Source of the DNA: Pseudomonas reidholzensis
Lineage (GTDB): Bacteria; Pseudomonadota; Gammaproteobacteria; Pseudomonadales; Pseudomonadaceae
NCBI RefSeq assembly: GCF_900536025.1
Contig: NZ_UNOZ01000031.1
Span: 62,001 to 126,000 of the forward strand
Direction of reading: 5' to 3'
DNA length: 64,000 nucleotides
In this document: positions 23,768 through 32,572 of the stretch, piece by piece
Layout of the letters: the number at the start of each line of letters is the position of its first letter
Numbering within the stretch: position 1 is the first letter of the stretch
The notes under the pieces: generated by a model
Told to the model about the DNA's origin: nothing
The model's input: only the letters and a program-made list of their open reading frames with translations
Database searches by the model: none
Translations under genes and position numbers: made by a program

Positions 23768-26700
23768 TCACTCCTTGCTGACCTTGAACCACGCCGCATA
23801 CAACGCCGGCAGGAACAACAACGTCAGCACCGTGGCAACGATCAATCCGCCCATGATCGCCACCGCCATCGGCCCGTAGAACACGCTGCGCGACAGCGGG
23901 ATCATCGCCAGCACCGCCGCCAGCGCGGTCAGCACGATCGGCCGGAAGCGCCGCACCGTGGCCTCGATGATCGCCTGCCAGCGTGCCATCCCCGAGGCGA
24001 TGTCCTGCTCGATCTGATCGATCAGGATCACCGAGTTGCGCATGATCATCCCCGCCAGGGCAATGGTCCCGAGCATCGCCACGAAGCCGAACGGCTGACG
24101 GAACACCAACAGGAACAACGTCACCCCGATCAGCCCCAACGGTGCGGTGAGGAACACCATCACCGTGCGCGAGAAGCTGCGCAGCTGGATCATCAGCAGG
24201 CTTAACACCACCACGACGAACAACGGCATGCCGGCGTTGACCGACTTCTGCCCGCGCTCGGCGTCTTCCACGGTGCCGCCGATTTCCAGCTGGTAGCCGT
24301 CCGGCAGGCTCGCGCGCACCTCCTGCAAGTTCGGCAGGATCTGCTGGACCAGCGTCGCCGGCTGCTCCTTGTCATAGATATCGGCACGCACGGTGACCGT
24401 CGGCAGGCGGTTGCGGTGCCAGATGACGCCCTCCTCGAAGCCGTATTCAAGGGTCGCCACCTGCGCCAGGGCGACACTCTGGCCGTTCTCGGTGGGCACC
24501 GCCAGGCTGCCTATGTTGGCCAGGTCGCTGCGCTCTTCAACGGTGCCGCGCAAGAGGATCTCGATCAGTTCATTGTCTTCGCGGTACTGGCTGACCCGGC
24601 TGCCGGTCAGTGAGCTCTGCAAGAAGCTCGACAGGTGCGCCGTGCTCACCCCCAAGGCGCGCGCACGGTCCTGATCGATCTCCAGGAACACCGCCTTGCT
24701 CGGCTCTTCCCAGTCCAGGTGGACGTTGACCACATGCGGGTTGTCGCGCACCTTGTCGGCCACCCGACGGGCCAGCGCACGCACCTGCTCGATGTGCTCG
24801 CCGGTCACCCGGAACTGCACCGGATACCCCACGGGCGGGCCGTTTTCCAGGCGCGTGACGCGCGAGCGCAACTGCGGGAACTGCTCGTCCAGCGTGCCGA
24901 TCAGCCAGCTGCGCAACGCCTCACGCTGCTCCAGCGACTTCGCCAGGACGACGAACTGGGCAAAGCTCGGCGCGGGCAACTGCTGGTCAAGCGGCAGGTA
25001 GAAGCGTGGCGAGCCGGTGCCGATATAGGCCACATAATTGTCGATGCCGTCTTGCTGCTTGAGCAGGCCCTCGAGGCGCTTGACCTGTTCGGCCGCATTA
25101 CTCAGCGAGGCGCCCTCGGCCAGTTTCAGGTCGATCATCAGCTCGGGGCGGCCCGACGCCGGGAAGAACTGCTGCGGCACGAAGCGGAACAACAGCAGGC
25201 TGCCGACAAACGCGGCAAGGGTCAGCACGATCACCGTCTTGCGGCGCTGCACGCACCACTCGACCAGGCGCCGCACGCGCTGGTAGAACGGCGTGGCATA
25301 CGGGTCGGGCGCCTGCCCGTCGCTGCCATGCCGCGCCGCATGGCGCTTGGCCAGGTCCGGCAGCAGGCGCTCGCCCAGGTATGGCACGAACAGCACCGCC
25401 GCCACCCACGAGGTGAGCAGGGCAATGGTCACCACCTGGAAGATCGACCGGGTGTACTCGCCGGTGCTCGACGCCGCCGTGGCAATCGGCAGGAAGCCCG
25501 CCGCAGTGATCAGGGTACCGGTGAGCATCGGGAACGCCGTGCTGGTCCAGGCATAGCTGGCCGCCTTGAAGCGGTCGAAGCCCTGCTCCATCTTGATCGC
25601 CATCATCTCCACGGCAATGATCGCGTCGTCCACCAGTAGCCCCAGCGCCAGCACCAGCGCGCCAAGCGAGATCTTGTGCAGGCCGATGCCGAAGTAGTGC
25701 ATCGCGGCAAAGGTCATGGCCAGCACCAGCGGAATGGCCAAGGCCACCACCAGGCCGGTGCGCAGGCCGAGCGAGAAGAAGCTCACCAGCAATACGATCA
25801 CCAGGGCCTCGATCAGCACCTGAACGAACTCGCCGACCCCGGCCTTGACCGCCGCCGGCTGGTCCGAGACCTTGCGCAGCTCCATCCCCGCCGGCAAGTT
25901 GTGCGCCAGCCGCTCGAACGCGCTTTCCAGCGCCTTGCCCAGCACGAGGATATCGCCGCCGTCCTTCATCGCCACCGCCAGGCCGATGGCGTCTTCGCCC
26001 ATGAAGCGCATGCGCGGTTCGGGTGGGTCGTTGAAGCCGCGGTGCACCTCGGCCACATCGCCGATGCGCAAGGTCCGCTCGCCGACCCGGATGGGGAACT
26101 GACGAATCTGCTCAACGCTGTCGAAACGGCCACTGACGCGCAGCTGCAGGCGCTCGCTGGGGGTCTCGAAGAAGCCGGCGGTGCTCACCGCGTTCTGCTC
26201 CTGCAGGGCTTGCTTGACCGCCGCCAGCGGCACGCCGAGGGTCGCCAGCTTGAGGTTGGACAGCTCGATCCAGATCTTCTCGTCCTGCAGGCCGATCAGC
26301 TCGACCTTGCCGACGTCCTTGACCCGCTGCAGCTGGATCTGGATGCGGTCGGCGTAATCCTTGAGCACGGCGTAGTCAAAGCCTTCACCGGTCAGCGCAT
26401 AGATATTGCCAAACGTGGTACCGAACTCGTCATTGAAGAACGGCCCCTGGATTTCCGGCGGCAAGGTATGGCGGATGTCCGCGACCTTCTTGCGGATCTG
26501 GTACCACAGCTCGGGAATGTCCTTGGAGTGCAGCGAGTCGCGGGCCACGAAGGTCACTTGCGATTCGCCGGGGCGCGAGAACGAGACGATCTTTTCGTAT
26601 TCGCCGGTCTCCATCAGCTTCTTTTCAATGCGTTCGGTGACCTGACGCGCGACCTCCTCGGCCGTCGCGCCGGGCCAGACGGTCTGGATGACCATGGCCT

Positions 26701-26833
26701 TGAAGGTAAACGGCGGGTCCTCGCTCTGCCCCAGCTTGGTGTAGGACATCGCGCCGACGGCCGCGAGCAGGATCATCAGGAACAGTACGATCTGGCGATT
26801 GCGCAGCGCCCAGGCGGAAAGGTTGAAACCCAT
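23768..26833 (-). CDS. RND efflux transporter, inner-membrane pump
   Basis: 1021-residue AcrB-like proton-driven efflux pump. The first membrane helix is near residue 12. A periplasmic porter domain follows (GEYEKIVSFSRPGESQVTF), then helices 2-6 with LGLLVDDAIIAVEMM in TM4 carrying the two proton-relay aspartates. A second porter/docking half follows (DGIDNYVAYIGTGSPRFYLP), then TM7-12 with GTIALAGMIMRNSVILIDQ. It lies six bases after its adaptor gene; no outer-membrane channel gene is present, so it probably borrows one. Substrate not predictable; the divergent TetR gene suggests inducible control. Confidence 0.93.
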   Translation of the reverse strand: MGFNLSAWALRNRQIVLFLMILLAAVGAMSYTKLGQSEDPPFTFKAMVIQTVWPGATAEEVARQVTERIEKKLMETGEYEKIVSFSRPGESQVTFVARDSLHSKDIPELWYQIRKKVADIRHTLPPEIQGPFFNDEFGTTFGNIYALTGEGFDYAVLKDYADRIQIQLQRVKDVGKVELIGLQDEKIWIELSNLKLATLGVPLAAVKQALQEQNAVSTAGFFETPSERLQLRVSGRFDSVEQIRQFPIRVGERTLRIGDVAEVHRGFNDPPEPRMRFMGEDAIGLAVAMKDGGDILVLGKALESAFERLAHNLPAGMELRKVSDQPAAVKAGVGEFVQVLIEALVIVLLVSFFSLGLRTGLVVALAIPLVLAMTFAAMHYFGIGLHKISLGALVLALGLLVDDAIIAVEMMAIKMEQGFDRFKAASYAWTSTAFPMLTGTLITAAGFLPIATAASSTGEYTRSIFQVVTIALLTSWVAAVLFVPYLGERLLPDLAKRHAARHGSDGQAPDPYATPFYQRVRRLVEWCVQRRKTVIVLTLAAFVGSLLLFRFVPQQFFPASGRPELMIDLKLAEGASLSNAAEQVKRLEGLLKQQDGIDNYVAYIGTGSPRFYLPLDQQLPAPSFAQFVVLAKSLEQREALRSWLIGTLDEQFPQLRSRVTRLENGPPVGYPVQFRVTGEHIEQVRALARRVADKVRDNPHVVNVHLDWEEPSKAVFLEIDQDRARALGVSTAHLSSFLQSSLTGSRVSQYREDNELIEILLRGTVEERSDLANIGSLAVPTENGQSVALAQVATLEYGFEEGVIWHRNRLPTVTVRADIYDKEQPATLVQQILPNLQEVRASLPDGYQLEIGGTVEDAERGQKSVNAGMPLFVVVVLSLLMIQLRSFSRTVMVFLTAPLGLIGVTLFLLVFRQPFGFVAMLGTIALAGMIMRNSVILIDQIEQDIASGMARWQAIIEATVRRFRPIVLTALAAVLAMIPLSRSVFYGPMAVAIMGGLIVATVLTLLFLPALYAAWFKVSKE

Positions 26834-26839
26834 CGGGAC

Positions 26840-27940
26840 TTACTCCTTGGCCGCCAGGTCGACGTCGCGGTTGCTGCGGTCGACGGGCCGCACCTGCTGC
26901 CCCTCACGCAGTACATGGCCACCGGCAGCGACCACCCAGTCGCTGGCCGTGAGCCCTTCGAGCACCGGCACGCTGTCGGCGCCATAGGCCCCCAGGCGCA
27001 CCGCCGCACGCTGCAGGCGCTTGTCCTTGCCGACCCGCCAGACATACGCCTGGCCCTGCTCGGCAGTGACCGCCGAGAGCGGCACCGAGAGCGGCACCTG
27101 GCCGTCGTGGGCAACGAATACCCGCGCGCTCTGGCCCAGCTCGGCCGGGGCGTCGGTCGAATCGAAGGCGATCCGCGCGGCGAACGTGCGCGAGCGCGGA
27201 TCGGCGGCCGGTGACAGCTCACGGATATGCGCGGCAAAACGCTGGTTGGGGTGCGACCAGAGTTCGACGCTGACCGCCTGGCCGACCGCGAAGCGTGCGA
27301 ACTGCTGCTCTGGCAGGCCGATCAGCACCTCGCGCTCGCCATCTGCGGCCAGGGTGAACACCGTCTGCCCGGCCGCCACCACTTGGCCGGTTTCGACCTG
27401 GCGCTTGGCGATCAGCCCCGCCCGCGGTGCACGCAGCACGGCGTAGTCGGCCTGGTTGCCGGCGACATCGAACTCGGCCTTGGCCTGCTTGAGCCGCGCC
27501 ATGCCAGCGCGGTAGAGGTTCTCTGCATTGTCGTACTGGGAGTGGCTGACCATCTGCCGGTCGAGCAGTTTGCGGTAGCGCTCACGCTCGGCCTGCACCA
27601 GTGCCAGGTTGGCCTGGGCCGCCGCCAGCTGGGCGCGGTTGGCCTCCAGCTGCAGGCGCACGTCCTGCGGGTCGAGCTCGGCCAACGGCTGATCGGCCTT
27701 GACCCGCTGGCCCTCCTCGACCAGCCGCTTGCTGACCTTGCCGGCGATACGGAAGGCCAGCTCCGGTTCGAACCTGGCCCGCACCTCGCCCGGGTAGCTG
27801 TCGACGGCAGCAGCAGCCGGCTGGGGCTGCACCACCAGCGCCGGACGCGGCGTGGCCGGGGCGCTGGCTTCCTGGCCGCAGGCGGCCAGCAGCAAGGCTG
27901 CAGCGGCGGGCAAAACGATGGACAAGGCATGACGCAACAT
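26840..27940 (-). CDS. RND periplasmic adaptor, HlyD/MFP family lipoprotein
   Basis: 366-residue membrane fusion protein. The signal ends in a lipobox (LLLAACGQ, Cys at about residue 21), so it is anchored in the inner membrane. RVKADQPLAELDPQDVRLQLEANRAQLAAA marks the lipoyl/hairpin transition, and LRAPRAGLIAKRQVETGQVVAAGQTVFTLA the second lipoyl half. Beta-barrel and membrane-proximal parts follow. First gene of the operon with the pump; its promoter overlaps the palindrome at 27977-27992. Confidence 0.92.
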   Translation of the reverse strand: MLRHALSIVLPAAAALLLAACGQEASAPATPRPALVVQPQPAAAAVDSYPGEVRARFEPELAFRIAGKVSKRLVEEGQRVKADQPLAELDPQDVRLQLEANRAQLAAAQANLALVQAERERYRKLLDRQMVSHSQYDNAENLYRAGMARLKQAKAEFDVAGNQADYAVLRAPRAGLIAKRQVETGQVVAAGQTVFTLAADGEREVLIGLPEQQFARFAVGQAVSVELWSHPNQRFAAHIRELSPAADPRSRTFAARIAFDSTDAPAELGQSARVFVAHDGQVPLSVPLSAVTAEQGQAYVWRVGKDKRLQRAAVRLGAYGADSVPVLEGLTASDWVVAAGGHVLREGQQVRPVDRSNRDVDLAAKE

Positions 27941-27976
27941 GATGGAAGACCTTCTGCGAAAAGCACTTTGAATATT

Positions 27977-27992
27977 TATACTGCCGAGTATA
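27977..27992. promoter_or_regulatory. Palindromic operator between RND operon and TetR gene
   Basis: TATACT-GCCG-AGTATA is a perfect 6-bp inverted repeat with a four-base centre. On the minus strand it contains TATACT and overlaps a likely -10 box about 40 bases upstream of the adaptor gene. This is the form and place expected for a TetR-family dimer site controlling the efflux operon. Confidence 0.55.
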
Positions 27993-28121
27993 TTAAATCA
28001 GCGAAACGACGCCGGGAAGCCGCTGTCGGAGAAAATCGATATTAACGATTGGTCGCTGGTTGCAGCCGGACCGCGCCTGACCCGGTAAGATGAGCGCCTG
28101 TTCACCGAGATGCGGATTCCA

Positions 28122-28751
28122 ATGCCCAACGACGCACCCATCGGCCCCGGCCGGCCGAAGGACCTGGCCAAGCGGCAGGCCATCCTCGAAGCCGCCAAGG
28201 CGCTGTTTCTCAGCCTTGGCTATGGCAACACCAGCATGGATGCGGTCGCTGCGGCGGCAGGTGTTTCAAAACTGACGGTCTACAGCCACTTCACCGACAA
28301 GCAGACCCTGTTCAGCTCGGCGGTCATGGCGACCTGCCAGAGCCAACTGCCAGAGTTGATCTTCGAGCTGCCCGAAGACGTGCCACTCGATCAGGTGCTG
28401 CTGAACATCGGCCGCAGTTTCCAGGCGCTGATCAGCAGTGACGAGGCGGTGAAGTTGAGCCGCTTGATCATCGCCCTGGGCAGCCAGGACCCGAGTTTCG
28501 GAGCGTTCTTCTATGAGGCGGGGCCCAAGCGGGTGGTCGCCGAGATGGAGGCACTGCTGCGCTGCGTAGCCGAGCGCGGCCTGCTGCGGATTGCAAATCC
28601 GTTGCACGCGGCAGAGCACTTCTTCTGCCTGATCAAGGGCGCGCCGGATTACCGCCTGCTGCTGGGCTGTGCGCCGGCACTCGAGGGCGACGAGGCCGAG
28701 GCGCATGTGCGCGAAGTGGTCGAGCTGTTTATCCGCGCCTACCGCGACTGA
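28122..28751 (+). CDS. TetR/AcrR-family regulator of the RND operon
   Basis: About 209 residues. The helix-turn-helix is MDAVAAAAGVSKLTVYSHF, with DKQTLFSSAV after it, and a helical ligand domain follows with an AefR-like C-terminal pattern (AEHFFCLIKGAPDYRLLLG). Start MPNDAPIGPGRPKD; an in-frame ATG at 28110 adds four residues and neither start has a clear ribosome site. Divergent from the RND operon with a palindrome between, so a repressor of efflux is the natural inference. Confidence 0.88.
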   Translation: MPNDAPIGPGRPKDLAKRQAILEAAKALFLSLGYGNTSMDAVAAAAGVSKLTVYSHFTDKQTLFSSAVMATCQSQLPELIFELPEDVPLDQVLLNIGRSFQALISSDEAVKLSRLIIALGSQDPSFGAFFYEAGPKRVVAEMEALLRCVAERGLLRIANPLHAAEHFFCLIKGAPDYRLLLGCAPALEGDEAEAHVREVVELFIRAYRD

Positions 28752-28755
28752 CGGC

Positions 28756-30039
28756 TCACGAGACCGCTTGCGGCAGCCACAGGGCCAACTGCGGAAAGCC
28801 GATCAGCAGCGCGATCAGGGCCAACAGCGCTACACAGAACGGTAGCGCGCCATACACCACGTCCATGAAATTGCCGCGGCCGCGGATGCTCTGCACCACG
28901 AACAGGTTCATGCCGAACGGCGGGGTGATCTGCCCCATCTCGCAGAGGATGATCATGATCACGCCGAACCACAGCGGGTTGAACCCCAGCCCCACGACAA
29001 TCGGCACGATCAGCGGCGCGGTGGTGATCAGCATGGCCAGGGTGTCCATGAAGCAGCCCAGCACGATGTAGAACAGGATGATCACCAGCAGGGTCGCCAT
29101 GGGCGAGATCCCCAGGTCGCTGACAAAGCCCACCAGGGCCGTGGTCAGGCCGATGGAGGCCAGCACGAAGTTGAGGAAGAACGCCGACAGGGTGATCAGG
29201 ATGATCATGCCGGTGGTGCGCAGGGTCGCCTCGAACGCCTTGCCCAGGCTCTGCCAGGTCAGGCTCCGCCGCCACAGGCCAAGGCCGAAGGCCGCGAGCA
29301 CGCCCAGCGCTGCCGACTCGCTGGCGGTGGCGAAGCCGCTGTAGATCGACCCGATCACCAGGACGAAGATCGCCAGCGGCGCCAGCAGGTCGGGCACGCT
29401 CGCCAGGCGCTCGGCCCAGCTGTAGTGCTCGCGGGTGCCACCCAGTTCGGGGCGGATCAGGCAGGCCACGACGATCACCGCGACGAACATCAGGCTCAGC
29501 AGAATGCCGGGGATTGTCGCCGCCAGGTACAGCTTGGGCACCGAGACGTTGGCGATCAGGGCGAACAGGATCATGTTGATCGACGGCGGAATGAGGATGC
29601 CCAGCGTCCCGCCCGCGGCGATCGAGCCGAGGAACAGCGGCGCGTTGTAGCCCTTGCGCTGCTGCTGCGGGATGGCCAGGGTCGAGATGGTCGCCGCGGT
29701 CGCCACGCTGGAGCCACTGGTGGCGGAGAACAGCGCCGACGCGCCGATGTTCGAATTCATCAGGCCACCGGGCAGCCACGACAGCCATTTCTCGACCGCC
29801 TGGTACATCCGCCCCGCCACCCCCGAACACACCAGCAATTCGCCCATCAGGATGTACAGAGGGATCGCCACCAGGAGGAACTCGGCGCTGGTGTTCCAGG
29901 CGATCTCACCCATGGCACTGCTCAGCGGCAGGGTCGAGTAGAACATCGACAGCGACATGCCGAGCAGGCCTACGCTGACCGCCGCCGCGACGCTCAGGGC
30001 CAGCAGGGCCAGCAGGATGACCAGGGTCAGGCTCAGCAT
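28756..30039 (-). CDS. TRAP transporter large permease (DctM), system 1
   Basis: 427-residue inner-membrane protein with about 12 hydrophobic segments. MGELLVCSGVAGRM, NSNIGASALFSATSGSSVATAATI and GGTLGILIPPSINMILF are typical DctM motifs, and CEMGQITPPFGMNLFVV lies near the C terminus. It imports an organic acid using an ion gradient together with DctQ and the binding protein. Start 30039 overlaps the dctQ stop by seven bases. Last gene of the minus-strand order RraA-like, P, Q, M. Confidence 0.93.
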   Translation of the reverse strand: MLSLTLVILLALLALSVAAAVSVGLLGMSLSMFYSTLPLSSAMGEIAWNTSAEFLLVAIPLYILMGELLVCSGVAGRMYQAVEKWLSWLPGGLMNSNIGASALFSATSGSSVATAATISTLAIPQQQRKGYNAPLFLGSIAAGGTLGILIPPSINMILFALIANVSVPKLYLAATIPGILLSLMFVAVIVVACLIRPELGGTREHYSWAERLASVPDLLAPLAIFVLVIGSIYSGFATASESAALGVLAAFGLGLWRRSLTWQSLGKAFEATLRTTGMIILITLSAFFLNFVLASIGLTTALVGFVSDLGISPMATLLVIILFYIVLGCFMDTLAMLITTAPLIVPIVVGLGFNPLWFGVIMIILCEMGQITPPFGMNLFVVQSIRGRGNFMDVVYGALPFCVALLALIALLIGFPQLALWLPQAVS

Positions 30040-30638
30040 GGATCTTGCTCCTTGCGCAGCGCTGGGCTGGGGCTGAGTTCTTTGTCGATTTCTTCCTCGA
30101 CCGAATTGATGCCGATCAGCCGGCTCACCGCAGCCCAGCGGCCGTGGCGCAAGTGATCGAGGCTGCTGACCAGCAGCACCAGCACCACCAGGGCAAAGAA
30201 CAGGTAGCCGGCAAACCAGATCGATTGCGGGATCCACTGCGCCACCTGCAACGGCGTATTGGAGACCGAGTGGTACTCGATCGAGTCACGCAGCACGTTG
30301 CCCGCATGCACCAGCAGTGTGCCGACCAGCAGCGCCATGCACAGCAGCGCGAACAGGTCGAGCAGCACCCGCGGCTTGAGCCCCAGGCGCGCATAGAGAA
30401 TGTCGACGCGCACGTGCGAGCGCTTCAGCAGCGCCACCGGGAAGGCCCAGGCGCTGGTGATCGCCAGCACATACCCGGCGATCTCGTCGGCCCCGCCCAT
30501 GGACACACCGAGCGTCTTGCGCAGGACCAGGTCGACCCCGATCAGCGCGGCACAGCCGAGCAAGGCCAGCCCGCCGCCCCAGATGCCGACGTTGGCAATC
30601 GCGTTGATGAAGCTCGCGCCTGAACGGACCTTGTGCAT
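30033..30638 (-). CDS. TRAP transporter small permease (DctQ), system 1
   Basis: 201-residue four-helix membrane protein. VLRKTLGVSMGGADEIAGYVLAI and AFPVALLKRSHVRVDILY are the DctQ signature. A hydrophilic tail of about 30 residues follows the last helix. It overlaps the start of the large permease, ensuring coupled translation, and follows its binding-protein gene by 34 bases. Confidence 0.92.
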   Translation of the reverse strand: MHKVRSGASFINAIANVGIWGGGLALLGCAALIGVDLVLRKTLGVSMGGADEIAGYVLAITSAWAFPVALLKRSHVRVDILYARLGLKPRVLLDLFALLCMALLVGTLLVHAGNVLRDSIEYHSVSNTPLQVAQWIPQSIWFAGYLFFALVVLVLLVSSLDHLRHGRWAAVSRLIGINSVEEEIDKELSPSPALRKEQDPC

Positions 30639-30672
30639 GCTACGGCTCTCCGGAAAAAAGACGGCGTTCGCC

Positions 30673-31722
30673 TCAGTTGTTCAGTTGCACACCGACGAGC
30701 GTGCCGACGCTGGCGTTCCAGCGCGCGCTGCAGGCGGCGCCACAACGCTTGCCCCACTCGTTGGCGATGTCGATGACGATGTGCCGTAGCGACTGGCGCT
30801 CAGCTGCACTCGGCGCCGACACCGTCATGTGCGCCGGGTGGTGAATCTGGCAGTCGGGCTGGCCCAGGTTGCAGGCCAGCGCGTAGCGATTCTCGTTGCC
30901 GGTGGCCTGCCACAAGGCATCCTCGAGGACCCGCGTCTGTGCCTGCAACAGCTGTTGCACCGAAGCCGGCAACTGCTGCCAACGCGCGAGGCCGATACCG
31001 TAGAAACCGATCGACCAGTCCACCGGCAGGTTGTAGAGGTAGCCGGCCACGTCATACCACTTGGCGGCGTTGCCCGAGCCGATACCGGTCACCGCGCAGT
31101 CGATGACGCCGGTCTGCATGGCCGTCACCACCTCGGCGAACGGCAGGGTCACCGGCGCGCCACCGATGGCCTTGACCAGCTCGGCCATGTTCCTGCCGCG
31201 GGTGCGGATCTTGCGGCCCTTGAGGTCGCCGATGGCGTTGACCGGCTTGCGGCAGAAGAACACCTGGGCAGTGTAAGGCACCGTGGCCAACAGCTTGATG
31301 CCATGGCGCTCGGCCAAGCGCTGTTCGAGCACTGGCCGGTAGGCATCGGCGATGGCGCGGGCCTGCTCGATGCTGGTGGCCATGCCCGGCAGGTCGACAC
31401 CTTCGAAGGTGGCGTCGTCACCGGCGACAAAGGCGAACACGCCCATGCCGATGTCGACCGCGCCAAAGCGCATCAGGCGAATGATCTCGGGGCCCTTGAG
31501 GCCGCTCTCCGACAGGCCCAGCAGTTGCGCGGTGACCTTGCCCTGCGAGCTCTCGGGCAGGGTCTTGTTCCAGAAGGGTTGTTCCACCGCGCGAAAGCTG
31601 TAGTTGTGGCTGCCACCGCCCACCACGTTGAAGCGGATGGCGGGATAGTCTTCGCCACGGACGGATTGGCTGGTCAGCAGCAGCGCGGCCATGAACAGGG
31701 CGATTCGAGCGCAGAGTGGCAT
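30673..31722 (-). CDS. TRAP transporter solute-binding protein (DctP), system 1
   Basis: 349-residue precursor with an N-terminal signal (ALFMAALLLTSQSVRGED). Typical DctP segments are LMRFGAVDIGMGV, LKGRKIRTRGRNMAELVKAIGGAPVTLPFAEVVTAMQTGVIDCAVTG, where the Arg of RTRGRNM is the usual carboxylate-binding position. The ligand is therefore likely a carboxylic acid, otherwise unknown. A C-terminal extension of some 60 residues has four cysteines (ACNLGQPDCQ and RCGAACS), unusual for DctP and suggestive of two disulfides. Confidence 0.92.
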   Translation of the reverse strand: MPLCARIALFMAALLLTSQSVRGEDYPAIRFNVVGGGSHNYSFRAVEQPFWNKTLPESSQGKVTAQLLGLSESGLKGPEIIRLMRFGAVDIGMGVFAFVAGDDATFEGVDLPGMATSIEQARAIADAYRPVLEQRLAERHGIKLLATVPYTAQVFFCRKPVNAIGDLKGRKIRTRGRNMAELVKAIGGAPVTLPFAEVVTAMQTGVIDCAVTGIGSGNAAKWYDVAGYLYNLPVDWSIGFYGIGLARWQQLPASVQQLLQAQTRVLEDALWQATGNENRYALACNLGQPDCQIHHPAHMTVSAPSAAERQSLRHIVIDIANEWGKRCGAACSARWNASVGTLVGVQLNN

Positions 31723-31788
31723 GCTAGTCCTGGGGTTATGGGCGCAGCGACGGGACGCAGACAGCAGGCGAAGCGGGCTCTGCGTCGA

Positions 31789-32460
31789 TCAGCAACGCGA
31801 GCGGATCGCCGCATCGATCATCGGCCGTGAGCCGACGATGTCGGGAAACTTCTCCCCCTTGGCCAGGCGCGCCAGCGTGTGCTTTTCGTTTTCCTGGAAG
31901 GCGATCGCCTGCTCGGCCAGCGCGCGCACCTGGCCAGGCCTGAGGATGACGATACCGTTCTCGTCCGCCACCACCGCATCACCCGGCTGCACGACCACGC
32001 CGCCGCACTGGATAGGGGTGCAGAACTCGCCTTCAGCGGCGAGGATACGCGTAGTCACCGCACTGGCGCCACGCGACCAGACCGGCACGCCATGCTGGCG
32101 AATCTCGCCGAGGTCGGTCACCAGGCCGTCGACGATGATCCCGGCGATCCCGGCCTGCTTGGCGGCATACGCCATGGCCCCGCCGAGCGCCGCAGTGACC
32201 CGCTCGCCGCAACGATCGACGACCAGGAAGTCCCCCGGCCGCGCGCAGCCCATGGCGTAATGCAGGATGCCGCCATCGGTGCCCGGCATGCGTACCGTGA
32301 CGGCGGTGCCGACGGCCCGCACGGCCTGCAGGTGCGCCTTGATGTCAGGGCTGGGGATACCGCGGGTGGTGAAGTGGCCAATGGTGGCGGGCTCGGCCTT
32401 GAGCAGCACAGCGAGATCGTCAGCGGCGATCTGCTCGGGAAGTTGTTCAATGAGGTACAT
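31789..32460 (-). CDS. RraA-like protein with altered active-site motif
   Basis: About 223 residues of the RraA/HMG-aldolase fold: GTAVTVRMPGTDGGILHYA, ARPGDFLVVDRCGERVTAALGG, AGIIVDGLVTDLGEI, PVWSRGASAV and VQPGDAVVADENGIVI are all family-like. However, the D-x20-R-D signature of pyruvate-cleaving members reads G-x20-T-D, so the chemistry may differ. ATG 32460 (MYLIEQLPEQI) has AGAAG at a usable distance; 32487 would add nine residues. It lies 66 bases before the DctP gene and is divergent from a LysR gene, so it likely acts on the imported compound. RraA-type inhibition of RNase E is less likely given context. Confidence 0.8.
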   Translation of the reverse strand: MYLIEQLPEQIAADDLAVLLKAEPATIGHFTTRGIPSPDIKAHLQAVRAVGTAVTVRMPGTDGGILHYAMGCARPGDFLVVDRCGERVTAALGGAMAYAAKQAGIAGIIVDGLVTDLGEIRQHGVPVWSRGASAVTTRILAAEGEFCTPIQCGGVVVQPGDAVVADENGIVILRPGQVRALAEQAIAFQENEKHTLARLAKGEKFPDIVGSRPMIDAAIRSRC

Positions 32461-32534
32461 GAGCAAGTCTTCTTCTGATGGATGCATTTCCGTATGGGTT
32501 CAGTCATCCTAACAAGCACGTCTTCGTGTCGATA

Positions 32535-32571
32535 ATAAAAATCAATGAGCCGATTTCGGGGATATTTTTAT
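32535..32571. promoter_or_regulatory. Inverted repeat in the RraA-like / LysR divergent region
   Basis: ATAAAAAT at 32535-32542 and ATTTTTAT at 32564-32571 are inverted copies, each flanked by GAT/ATC. The right arm abuts the LysR start codon. AT-rich inverted repeats in a divergent promoter are typical of LysR binding; the assignment is inferred. Confidence 0.4.
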
Positions 32572-32572
32572 C

